This document shows positions 33,506 to 40,262 of a stretch of 41,129 bases of DNA, piece by piece. The notes below the pieces were generated by a model that searched no databases, was not told where the DNA came from, and saw only the letters and a list, made by a program, of their open reading frames with translations. Position 1 is the stretch's first letter. Every line of letters begins with the position of its first letter. Both the position numbers and the translations under genes were made by a program. Location: positions 1-41,129 of the forward strand of contig JALCRQ010000008.1 in the NCBI GenBank assembly GCA_022652655.1, read 5' to 3'. The DNA is from Oscillibacter sp. (GTDB lineage: Bacteria > Bacillota > Clostridia > Oscillospirales > Oscillospiraceae).

Positions 33506-33961
33506 TCACCCCTCCCAGTTTTTCAAAAACTGCTTTCCGATGTGAATGAGCCGGGCCAGCTGCAGGGCGCGCTCCACCTTTTCCTGACGTTCCGGCTTCA
33601 GGTACGGCCGCAGAGCGTACAGCAGCCGTCCGGCGTTGCTGTCCTTTTCACTGCCCAGCTCCTGAATCAGCGGCAGCAGCTTGGCAATCAGCTTGGGATC
33701 CAGCCCGCCGGTCAGGGCGGAGAGCGAATCGGCGAATCCGGGCGCCGGGGCGGCCTGCCGGGGCGGCGGAGGCGGCGGGGGCGGTGCGCCTCCGGCGGCG
33801 GACGGGCGGTTCGGTTCACCCGGGCTGCCTGCGGGTTCCGCCGCTCCGGCTGCTGCCGGACTGCCCGCCGGGCCGGAGAGCGACTGCGCCAGCTGCATGA
33901 TCTGCGCCATGCTCTCCGGATTGGACAGCAGCGCATTCAGTTTTTCATCGAACTCCGACAC
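33506..33961 (-). CDS. Helical protein with polyproline linker, unknown
   Basis: 151 residues. The N-terminal helix is FDEKLNALLSNPESMAQIMQLAQSL; a Gly/Ala/Pro-rich linker (about 30-75) contains eight consecutive prolines encoded at 33760-33783; the C-terminal helical domain is LDPKLIAKLLPLIQELGS and on to KNWEG. The proline run should need EF-P for efficient translation. The start is a GTG at 33961 with AAGGAG about 13 bases upstream, slightly far. Middle gene of the three-gene cluster. The SNPESMAQIMQL pattern resembles the shorter neighbour, so the two may share an ancestry or a binding mode. No function assigned. Confidence 0.72.
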   Translation of the reverse strand: MSEFDEKLNALLSNPESMAQIMQLAQSLSGPAGSPAAAGAAEPAGSPGEPNRPSAAGGAPPPPPPPPRQAAPAPGFADSLSALTGGLDPKLIAKLLPLIQELGSEKDSNAGRLLYALRPYLKPERQEKVERALQLARLIHIGKQFLKNWEG

Positions 33962-33979
33962 GCCGCCGTCCAGCTCCTT

Positions 33980-34237
33980 TCAGTTCTTGATCGTCTGGTT
34001 GATCCGGCTGATCAGCTCCGCCCCCTCGGGACTGTTCATCACCTGGGAGACCAGCTGCACCATTTCGGAGGTGTCCCCTCTGGCGGCGGTCTGCGCCGCC
34101 CGCTGGAGCGCGGCGCCGCGGTCGTCCTGCGTCAGGAGCCGCAGCAGGTTCTGCCCGTCCTGAGAGCGGAACAGTGCCTGTACGGATGCCGGATTCGTGC
34201 GGAGCGTCTCGATCAGCCGGCGCGTTTTTTCATCCAT
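33980..34237 (-). CDS. Small helical protein with NP/SPE motifs, unknown
   Basis: 85 residues, predicted all-helical, soluble. It reads MDEKTRRLIETLRTNPASVQ at the start and QVMNSPEGAELISRINQTIK at the end. ATG 34237 is preceded by GGAGGAACTGAG, an excellent site; an in-frame start at 34255 is not supported. First gene of the three-gene cluster, 18 bases before the next. A terminator separates it from nth upstream. The TNPASVQALF and NSPEGAELI repeats superficially resemble STI1-type helical repeats, but this is not a firm assignment. Confidence 0.7.
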   Translation of the reverse strand: MDEKTRRLIETLRTNPASVQALFRSQDGQNLLRLLTQDDRGAALQRAAQTAARGDTSEMVQLVSQVMNSPEGAELISRINQTIKN

Positions 34238-34298
34238 CTCAGTTCCTCCATTCATTGCGCGGTAAGATCCGTTTCAATGCAGTATATGAGCGGAGACG

Positions 34299-34330
34299 AA
34301 AAAACGTGCCTGCGCAGTGCGCAGGCACGT
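34299..34330 (-). terminator. Terminator of nth (minus strand)
   Basis: ACGTGCCTGCGC (34304-34315) pairs with GCGCAGGCACGT (34319-34330) around a 3-base loop. On the minus strand the hairpin leads into a run of six T. Confidence 0.92.
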
Positions 34331-34333
34331 ACC

Positions 34334-34978
34334 TTATTTTGCCGCCGGGGTTTTGTGATAATCGCACTCCTTTTGCAGCGGACAGCTCTCGCAGGCGGGA
34401 GAGCGGGCGGAGCACACATCCCGGCCGAAGAGCACCATCCGGTGGCAGAAATCGGAGGATTCCTCCGGCGGAAGCACGGCCCGGAGCTGCCGCTCCACGC
34501 TGAGAGGATCCTTCGACCCGTCCGTTATCCCCAGCCGGCCGGTGATCCGGATGCAGTGGGTGTCACAGACATAGGCCGGCTGGTGATAGATGTCGCCCAG
34601 AATCAGGTTGGCGGTTTTGCGTCCCACGCCGGGCAGAGAGATCAGCTCCTCCATGGTGCCGGGCACCTTGCCGCCGAACTGGGAGAGCAGCTTTCCGGCG
34701 CAGGCCACCAGGTCCCGTGCCTTGCCGTTGAAAAAGCCGCAGGAGTGAATGTAGGTGCCCACCTCCGCAGGATCGGCCGCGGCGAAGCTCTCCAGCGTGG
34801 GAAACCGGGCGAAAAGCGCGGGCGTCACCTGATTGACGCGCTGGTCGGTGCACTGGGCGGAGAGACGGACGGAAAAGAGCAGTTCATAATCCTTTTCGTA
34901 CTGCAGGGAGCAAAGGCCCTGGGGGTAGCGCGCTTTCAGTGCCTCAATAATCCGGCGGACCGCGGCTTTTGATTTCAT
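34334..34978 (-). CDS. nth: Endonuclease III
   Basis: 214 residues. Bifunctional DNA glycosylase and AP lyase that removes oxidised pyrimidines. The helix-hairpin-helix LPGVGRKTANLILGD carries catalytic Lys121, and Asp139 lies in CDTHCIRIT. Four cysteines at 189, 196, 199 and 205 (C-6-C-2-C-5-C) bind the iron-sulfur cluster. ATG 34978 has GAGGGG upstream. It is divergent from rarA, another genome-maintenance gene, across 135 bases. Confidence 0.96.
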   Translation of the reverse strand: MKSKAAVRRIIEALKARYPQGLCSLQYEKDYELLFSVRLSAQCTDQRVNQVTPALFARFPTLESFAAADPAEVGTYIHSCGFFNGKARDLVACAGKLLSQFGGKVPGTMEELISLPGVGRKTANLILGDIYHQPAYVCDTHCIRITGRLGITDGSKDPLSVERQLRAVLPPEESSDFCHRMVLFGRDVCSARSPACESCPLQKECDYHKTPAAK

Positions 34979-35010
34979 GTTCTGACCCCTCTTTTTTCTG
35001 AGATAACAGA

Positions 35011-35039
35011 AGTATATCAGAAACCGCGGCGGATTTCGA
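35011..35039 (-). promoter_or_regulatory. Candidate promoter of nth
   Basis: On the minus strand, TCGAAA (35039-35034) and TATACT (35016-35011) with a 17-base spacer. Confidence 0.5.
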
Positions 35040-35051
35040 GTGAAAATGCCC

Positions 35052-35080
35052 TGGAAAAACCACGAAAAATATGATAAAAT
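35052..35080 (+). promoter_or_regulatory. Candidate promoter of rarA
   Basis: TAAAAT at 35075-35080 with a weak -35 TGGAAA at 35052-35057, spacer 17 bases, about 34 bases before the ATG. Confidence 0.4.
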
Positions 35081-35113
35081 AACAAAGATTCCGATGATGG
35101 AGGAGGGGAGCGA

Positions 35114-36379
35114 ATGGAACGCCCGCTGGCTGACGAGATCCGACCAAAAACGCTGGAAGAGGTAGTGGGGCAGAAGCACCTGCTGGGCCCCGGCGCCGTG
35201 CTGCGCCGTCTCATTGAGGCGGGAACCTCGGCAAACATGGTTTTTTACGGCCCCTCCGGCACCGGAAAGACGACAGTGGCCAATCTGATTGCCGACCGAA
35301 CCAAAAGAACCCTCTACCGGCTCAACGCCACCACCGCGTCCCTGCAGGACATCCGGGACATCATCGCCGACGTGGATACACTGGCGGCTCCCGGCGGCAT
35401 TTTGCTGTATCTGGATGAAATCCAGTATTTCAATAAAAAACAACAGCAGAGCCTCCTGGAATTTATGGAGAACGGGAAGCTGACGCTGATTGCCTCCACC
35501 ACGGAAAACCCCTATTTCTATGTGTACAGCGCCCTGCTCTCCCGGAGCACGGTGTTTGAGTTCAAAGAAGTTTCGCCGGAGGAGATCCGCCCCGCGGTGG
35601 AGCGGGCGCTGCATGTGGAGCAGGAGCGCGCGGCCCTGCCGCTTTCCTGGGAGGACGGCGTCCCGCTGCAGATCGCCACAGCCTGCGGCGGCGATGTGCG
35701 CAAGGCCGTCAACGCGGTGGAGCTGCTCTGTCAGGCCGCCCGTCCGCTGGACGGAAAGCTGACGCTGACGGCGGAGGACGCCCGTCAGGTCTCCCAGCGC
35801 AGCGCCATGCGCTACGACCGGGCGGGAGACGCCCACTACGACATCCTCTCCGCTTTGCAGAAGTCCATCCGCGGCTCGGATCCCGACGCGGCGGTGCACT
35901 ATCTGGGGCGGCTTCTGGAGGCGGGGGATCTGCTGTCCCCCTGCCGCCGCCTGCTGGTGATTGCCGCCGAGGACATCGGCCTTGCCTATCCGCTGGCCAT
36001 CGCGGTGACCAAGGCCTGCGTGGACAGCGCCCTCCAGCTGGGCCTGCCGGAGGCGCAAATTCCCCTGGCTGAGGCTGCGATTCTGCTGGCTACGGCGCCT
36101 AAGTCCAATTCTGCCAACGAGGCCATCGCCGCGGCCTGGGCCGATCTGCAGAAGGGCAGAAGCGGGGAGATTCCCCGCCAGCTTCAAAACGTGCACGCGG
36201 ACACCACCGGGTTCGACAACCGCCAGCATTACAAATATCCCCATAGCTACCCCAACCACTGGGTGGCCCAGCAGTACCTGCCCGACGCCATTCGGGGCGC
36301 CCGGTATTACCGGTACGGTGAAAATAAGACCGAACAGGCGGCCCGCCGGTACTGGGAGGACATCAAGGGGAAGCAGTGA
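35114..36379 (+). CDS. rarA: Replication-associated recombination protein A (RarA/MgsA)
   Basis: 421 residues, AAA+ ATPase related to clamp loaders and eukaryotic WRNIP1; acts at stalled replication forks. Walker A is GPSGTGKT at residues 46-53 with Lys52; Walker B is LYLDEIQ (most relatives have DEIH). STTENPYFYVYSALLSR holds sensor 1 and the arginine finger; the C-terminal LYP-x-H-like segment HYKYPHSYPNHWVAQQYLP is typical of the RarA tetramerisation domain. GGAGGAGGGG precedes ATG 35114. The last 17 bases overlap the end of the converging S1-domain gene. Confidence 0.95.
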   Translation: MERPLADEIRPKTLEEVVGQKHLLGPGAVLRRLIEAGTSANMVFYGPSGTGKTTVANLIADRTKRTLYRLNATTASLQDIRDIIADVDTLAAPGGILLYLDEIQYFNKKQQQSLLEFMENGKLTLIASTTENPYFYVYSALLSRSTVFEFKEVSPEEIRPAVERALHVEQERAALPLSWEDGVPLQIATACGGDVRKAVNAVELLCQAARPLDGKLTLTAEDARQVSQRSAMRYDRAGDAHYDILSALQKSIRGSDPDAAVHYLGRLLEAGDLLSPCRRLLVIAAEDIGLAYPLAIAVTKACVDSALQLGLPEAQIPLAEAAILLATAPKSNSANEAIAAAWADLQKGRSGEIPRQLQNVHADTTGFDNRQHYKYPHSYPNHWVAQQYLPDAIRGARYYRYGENKTEQAARRYWEDIKGKQ

Positions 36380-37295
36380 ATACGGTTTCCACCGGTTCTT
36401 TTTCATAATTGGGGGGCGAGTACGTCCAGCACTCCAGCACGCCGTCGGTGATCTGATAGGTCAGCTGCGGCACAGGCGCGTCCGGCGGGAGCTTTTCAAT
36501 GATCTGCAGCTTGATTTTCATTCGCTCCGGCCGGATGCTCTTGAGATAGACGGAGACCCGGTCGCCCTCGCCGATCCCCGCTTTCCGGTCGGCCAGACCG
36601 GAGAGATTGGGGGTCAGCTCGATGAAGCAGCCGTAGTCCCGGACGCTGCGGACAATGCCGGGGACGGTCTCACCGGGCTGAAAGCGGCTGGCGTTTTCCA
36701 TCCAGGTGCCCAGCAGCTCCCGGTGGGTCATGGTGAACCGGGGGATGGCGGGGTCAATGGCGGCTACGGCGGCCAGCAGCTTCTGCCCCACATGGAACCG
36801 CTCTGCCGGATGGGGAATCCGGGATACGGAGATGTTTTCAATGGGCAGCATGGCGATAATCCCGCAGCCGATGTCCACAAAAGCACCGAAGGAATCCAGA
36901 TGCGTGACCCGGACGGTCATGACGGCGCCGGGCCGCAGATGCTCCAGAAACCAGGCCTTCGCCGCCTCCTGTACGGCCCGGCGGGAGAGCGTGATTTGGG
37001 CGGAGCCCTTTTCGTCGATTTGAATGTCGGTGATGAGAAAGCAGACGGGCTTTCCCACCAGGGCCAGCAGGGCGATCTCCCGGTTGGCCCCGCTGATCCA
37101 GGGGGCCAGCGCCTCGCCGGGCGGAATGACGCCCTCAAAGGCCCCCAGGGACACGCGCAGCGTGTGATCCGCCCCGCAGCGCAGGACGACGCCCTCCAGG
37201 ACAGTCCTCTGCTCCATGGCGGCTCTGAGCGCCGGAAGCGGCATCCATTCCCTGGGCCGCAGCCCCTCCGGCAGAAAAATATTATTTTCCGGCAT
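36363..37295 (-). CDS. S1-domain RNA-binding protein
   Basis: 310 residues. At least two S1 motifs are visible: VRVTHLDSFGAFVDIG followed by IAMLP, and VPGIVRSVRDYGCFIEL followed by LSGLAD; an N-terminal segment (LEGVVLRCGADHTLRVSLG) looks like a third, more diverged one. It resembles the shorter ribosomal-protein-S1 homologues of Clostridia and could bind mRNA or the 30S subunit. It is not a full S1 protein, so no symbol is given. ATG 37295 has AGGAAGG upstream. Tail-to-tail overlap of 17 bases with rarA. Confidence 0.82.
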   Translation of the reverse strand: MPENNIFLPEGLRPREWMPLPALRAAMEQRTVLEGVVLRCGADHTLRVSLGAFEGVIPPGEALAPWISGANREIALLALVGKPVCFLITDIQIDEKGSAQITLSRRAVQEAAKAWFLEHLRPGAVMTVRVTHLDSFGAFVDIGCGIIAMLPIENISVSRIPHPAERFHVGQKLLAAVAAIDPAIPRFTMTHRELLGTWMENASRFQPGETVPGIVRSVRDYGCFIELTPNLSGLADRKAGIGEGDRVSVYLKSIRPERMKIKLQIIEKLPPDAPVPQLTYQITDGVLECWTYSPPNYEKEPVETVFTASP

Positions 37296-37384
37296 AGGTA
37301 CCTTCCTAACTGCCGCTGTGCGGCATCAGTTTTGTACTCCCATCTTATGCTTACTTTTCCGTCAGATTGACAGGAGGAATTGCA

Positions 37385-37579
37385 ATGGACCTGCACCTGC
37401 ACGACAAGGTGGAACTGAAAAAGCAGCATCCCTGCGGCAGCACGACCTGGGAAGTGCTGCGGGTGGGCATGGATATCAAGCTCCGGTGCCTGGGGTGCGG
37501 CCATGAGCTGATGCTTCCCCGGAGCCGGGCGGAGAAAAGTATCCGAAAAATCTTGAGGGAGGAGGGTGAACATGAATAA
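37385..37579 (+). CDS. DUF951 family protein
   Basis: 64 residues. Pattern LHLHDKVELKKQHPCGSTTW followed by KLRCLGCGHELMLPR, with three conserved cysteines (HPC, CLGC), a small OB/zinc-like fold found next to translation and chromosome genes in Firmicutes. Function unknown. ATG 37385 has GGAGGAATTGCA upstream. Its last 8 bases overlap the next small gene. Confidence 0.88.
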   Translation: MDLHLHDKVELKKQHPCGSTTWEVLRVGMDIKLRCLGCGHELMLPRSRAEKSIRKILREEGEHE

Positions 37580-37664
37580 AACCATGCGGACCGTGGCGCT
37601 GGTGCTGGTGGTCGTGATGGTGGTTGCCTTGCTGGCATCGGCCATCCTTCCGTACATCGTCTGA
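37572..37664 (+). CDS. 30-residue single-pass membrane peptide, unknown
   Basis: A short frame, ATG 37572 to TGA 37664. It starts MNKTMRT, continues with a Val/Leu/Ala-rich hydrophobic stretch of about 20 residues, and ends SAILPYIV. GGAGGG lies five bases upstream of the ATG, inside the DUF951 gene, and the start overlaps the DUF951 stop by eight bases, so it is likely translated by coupling. A strong terminator follows. It falls below usual gene-calling length limits. No family recognised. Confidence 0.68.
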   Translation: MNKTMRTVALVLVVVMVVALLASAILPYIV

Positions 37665-37705
37665 GAGCGTCGAAAAAGCGCCTTGGGCACTTTCTTGAGA
37701 ATTTT

Positions 37706-37740
37706 GGGGAGCGGACATTTCCTGTCCGCCCCCTTTTTTT
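37706..37740 (+). terminator. Terminator after DUF951 and the small peptide
   Basis: GGGG-A-GCGGACA (37706-37717) pairs with TGTCCGC-CCCC (37723-37733) around TTTCC, followed by T7 at 37734-37740. Confidence 0.92.
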
Positions 37741-37767
37741 GCGACCGGTTTTACAGACGCGCCGTTT

Positions 37768-37773
37768 TATAAT
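37768..37773 (+). promoter_or_regulatory. Candidate -10 box of spoIIGA-sigE
   Basis: A perfect TATAAT 27 bases before the GTG. The only -35-like sequence in reach is TTGCGA at 37739-37744, a 23-base spacing; the Bacillus spoIIG promoter also has an abnormally long spacer (22 bases) bridged by Spo0A. A near-match to a 0A box (CGTCGAA, one mismatch) lies at 37668-37674, too far upstream to be sure. Confidence 0.45.
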
Positions 37774-37799
37774 AGGCCCATCGGAAAGGGGAGAGCGCG

Positions 37800-38720
37800 G
37801 TGACAGTGGTCTATATCGACAGCGTGTTTGTGTGCAATACCCTGATAGATTACCTTCTGCTGCTCTCCACCGCCCGGCTGACCGGGAAGCGGCTGCACCG
37901 GAGGCGATACCTGCTGGCCGCCGTGCTGGGCGGTACATACGCGGCGGCAGTTTTTTTCCCCGGCTGCGGCGTGCTCTCCCTCTGGCCCGTAAAACTGGCG
38001 GCAGGGGTGCTCATGGCCGCGGCAGCCTTCGGGGCGCAGCCGCATTTTCTGCGGCTGACGGCGCTCTTTTTTCTGGTTTCCTGCGGCTTTGCCGGCTGTG
38101 TACTGGGGCTGGGGCTGCTTTCGGGAGGCGGAGTCCCGGTGGAAAACGGTGTCTTTTATACGGATATTGACGCCCGTGTTCTGCTGATTGCGTCCCTGGC
38201 GGCGTATCTCACCTTGTCCGTGGTGTTCCGGGCTGCCGCCCGCCACGGGGTGCAGGGCGCGCTTTTGCCGGTGACGGTGTGTCTGAACGGAAAGAGCGTC
38301 TCCCTGACGGCGCTGCGCGATACGGGCAACACGCTGCTGGATCCCGGAACCGGACGGCCCCTGCTGGTGGCCGTCGGGGCGCAGCTGACGGATTTGTGGC
38401 CGCCGGAAGATCGGGCGCTGCTGAACGCCCAGGCGCTGCGCTCCCCCGTGGAGGCGCTGGAGCGCCTCAATCGCCGGGAAGCCCGGTTCCGGCTGCTGCC
38501 GTACAGCGCGGTGGGGGTTTCCGGCGGACTGCTGCTGGCATTTCGCAGCGACTGGACGATGATCGGAGGAAAACGGTATGAGCGGCTGCTGGTGGCGCTG
38601 TCGCCGACAGAGCTGGGCGGAGGGTTTTCTGCACTCTGGGGAGGAGGACAAAGGGAAGATGAACAAGTGGAAATCAAAACTTCGGCTGCTGCTTCTCAGA
38701 ATCGGACTTCTGCGTCGTGA
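37800..38720 (+). CDS. spoIIGA: Sigma-E processing peptidase SpoIIGA
   Basis: 306 residues. Aspartic-type membrane protease that removes the pro-sequence of sigma-E in the mother cell after engulfment signalling. The N-terminal half has about five membrane helices ([20 protein letters not shown] first); the C-terminal half is the protease domain with [11 protein letters not shown], catalytic Asp174. It starts at GTG 37800 with AAAGGGGAG upstream. Its last 62 bases overlap sigE, which is longer than usual for this pair. Confidence 0.93.
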   Translation: MTVVYIDSVFVCNTLIDYLLLLSTARLTGKRLHRRRYLLAAVLGGTYAAAVFFPGCGVLSLWPVKLAAGVLMAAAAFGAQPHFLRLTALFFLVSCGFAGCVLGLGLLSGGGVPVENGVFYTDIDARVLLIASLAAYLTLSVVFRAAARHGVQGALLPVTVCLNGKSVSLTALRDTGNTLLDPGTGRPLLVAVGAQLTDLWPPEDRALLNAQALRSPVEALERLNRREARFRLLPYSAVGVSGGLLLAFRSDWTMIGGKRYERLLVALSPTELGGGFSALWGGGQREDEQVEIKTSAAASQNRTSAS

Positions 38721-39363
38721 GCCGGTTCATTACATCGGCGGAGGGGACTCCCTGCCGCCTACGCTGACCCGGGAGCAGGAATCCGAACTACTGGCGCGGA
38801 TCGGAGATCAGGACGCCCGCAGGACGCTGATTGAGCACAATCTGCGGCTGGTGGTATACATCGCCCGCCGGTTTGAGAATACCGGCATCAATCTGGAGGA
38901 CCTGATTTCCATCGGCACCATCGGCCTTATCAAGGCGGTGGAGACGTACTGCCCGGATAAAAACATCAAGCTGGCCACCTATGCCTCCCGCTGCATTGAA
39001 AACGAGATCCTGATGTATCTGCGGAAAAACGCGTCCCGCAAGGGCGAGGTGTCCTTTGATGAGCCGCTGAACACCGACTGGGACGGCAACGAGCTGCTGC
39101 TCTCCGACGTGCTGGGCACCGAGGGGGACACCGTGATGCGGCCCATTGAGGAGGACGTGGACCGGTCGCTGCTGCAATCGGCGCTGGAGGTGCTCTCCCC
39201 CCGGGAAAAGCAGATCATCACGCTGCGCTTCGGATTGGGCGGCGGCCGGGAGCAGACCCAGAAGGAGGTGGCCGACCGGCTGGGGATTTCCCAGTCCTAC
39301 ATCTCCCGGCTGGAAAAGCGGATTATCTCCCGGCTTAAAAAGGAGATTCTCCGCATGAGTTGA
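38659..39363 (+). CDS. sigE: RNA polymerase sigma factor SigE (pro-sigma-E)
   Basis: 234 residues, mother-cell sporulation sigma factor. The N-terminal pro-sequence is basic and hydrophobic ([19 protein letters not shown]), and HYIGG at about residue 24-28 matches the YYIGG around the Bacillus cleavage site. Region 2 is [17 protein letters not shown] with [16 protein letters not shown]; region 4 is [19 protein letters not shown] through [16 protein letters not shown] 38659 with AAGGGAAG close by, inside spoIIGA. No terminator is visible before the next promoter. Confidence 0.95.
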   Translation: MNKWKSKLRLLLLRIGLLRREPVHYIGGGDSLPPTLTREQESELLARIGDQDARRTLIEHNLRLVVYIARRFENTGINLEDLISIGTIGLIKAVETYCPDKNIKLATYASRCIENEILMYLRKNASRKGEVSFDEPLNTDWDGNELLLSDVLGTEGDTVMRPIEEDVDRSLLQSALEVLSPREKQIITLRFGLGGGREQTQKEVADRLGISQSYISRLEKRIISRLKKEILRMS

Positions 39364-39379
39364 AAATTTTCCGTCATAC

Positions 39380-39408
39380 TTGACAATTTCTAACCCTCAT
39401 ATTATACT
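39380..39408 (+). promoter_or_regulatory. Promoter of the T-box/valS unit
   Basis: TTGACA at 39380-39385 and TATACT at 39403-39408, spacer 17 bases, starting 17 bases after the sigE stop. Confidence 0.85.
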
Positions 39409-39415
39409 GAATGAC

Positions 39416-39671
39416 AATATGAAACTGCGAGGATGGGAAGCAGTAGCTGTCGGACGGAAGCAAAGAGAGGGAGCGGAAGGTGCGAGCTCCCGTGAAGCCG
39501 GCGGGGAAGTCGTCCCGGAGCTTTGAGCTGAAACGAAGTAAGCCTCAACGGATTCCTCCGTTATCGGGAGACGGCCGGAGACGGCCGGCAAGTGCGGGAG
39601 AAATCCCGAAACCAGGTGGTACCACGGACCTTTGTTCGCCCTGAGTCAAATTGACTCAGGGCGTTTCTTTT
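39416..39671 (+). promoter_or_regulatory. T-box leader, valine type
   Basis: About 255-base tRNA-sensing leader. The hallmark AGGTGGTACCACGG is at 39614-39627; its TGGT would pair with the ACCA end of uncharged tRNA. AGAGAGGGAGCGGAAGGTG (39467 onward) is the apical part of stem I. On the 3' side of stem I, GAAGTCGTCCC presents GTC (39509-39511), a valine codon, as likely specifier. The terminator is CGCCCTGAGTCAA/TTGACTCAGGGCG (39637-39663) followed by a T-rich run. valS lies downstream, which supports valine. Uncharged tRNA-Val should favour readthrough. Confidence 0.9.
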
Positions 39672-39691
39672 TCCAAGAGAGGTGAGAGACT

Positions 39692-40237
39692 ATGGAATTT
39701 CGGTTTTACATGCCCCAGCGGTATACGCGTCAGGATCTGATGGAATTCAACAAAGTGTATGTGCGGAGCAGCCGGCTGCGCTGCTGGGGCAAGAATCTCT
39801 TTCGGATTTTATCGGTCCTGTGCGGTGCCGCATTGTTCCTCGCGGGTCTTATGATCCTGCTGGGCGGCGGTATTCAGGAGGGGCTCCTGGTTCCCGGCAT
39901 TGTCAGTACCGCGGTTGGAGCTGTATGGCTGCTTTCCGGCGTTTTTTACTATCGGATCAATGCCTGGGGGAGCCGGCGGCAGATGCTCAGGGAGACCGGA
40001 AGTTTTACCGTTACGCTTCGGGAGGACGGCGTGACGGAGGAGACGGAAAAGGGAATCTCCAATTACCCATACGCCAGCTTTACCGATGCGGTTTTCCATG
40101 CCAACCGGTGGTTTTTATTTCTGGATCAGCGCCATGCGCTGATTTTGCCGCTCAGCACCATGGCGCAGGGAGCGCCTGTGGAGCTGGAAAAATTTCTGGA
40201 GGAGCGGACGGGAAAAACAGCGAAGAAATACAAATGA
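39692..40237 (+). CDS. YcxB-like membrane protein
   Basis: 181 residues. Two membrane helices at about 38-60 and 66-88 ([40 protein letters not shown]), then a cytoplasmic domain with [18 protein letters not shown] and [10 protein letters not shown], the pattern of the YcxB family (DUF in many Firmicutes, function unknown). ATG 39692 has AGAGAGGTGAGAG upstream. It sits between the T-box terminator and valS, 25 bases before valS, so it should be expressed only on T-box readthrough. Why an integral membrane protein follows valine supply is not known. Confidence 0.72.
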   Translation: MEFRFYMPQRYTRQDLMEFNKVYVRSSRLRCWGKNLFRILSVLCGAALFLAGLMILLGGGIQEGLLVPGIVSTAVGAVWLLSGVFYYRINAWGSRRQMLRETGSFTVTLREDGVTEETEKGISNYPYASFTDAVFHANRWFLFLDQRHALILPLSTMAQGAPVELEKFLEERTGKTAKKYK

Positions 40238-40262
40238 TCTGCGAATAGAAGGAGAAATCTGT

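Noticed and set aside
37668..37674. CGTCGAA as a Spo0A box for spoIIGA
   Set aside because: One mismatch to TGTCGAA, about 95 bases upstream of the -10 box and on the far side of a strong terminator; too weak to call.
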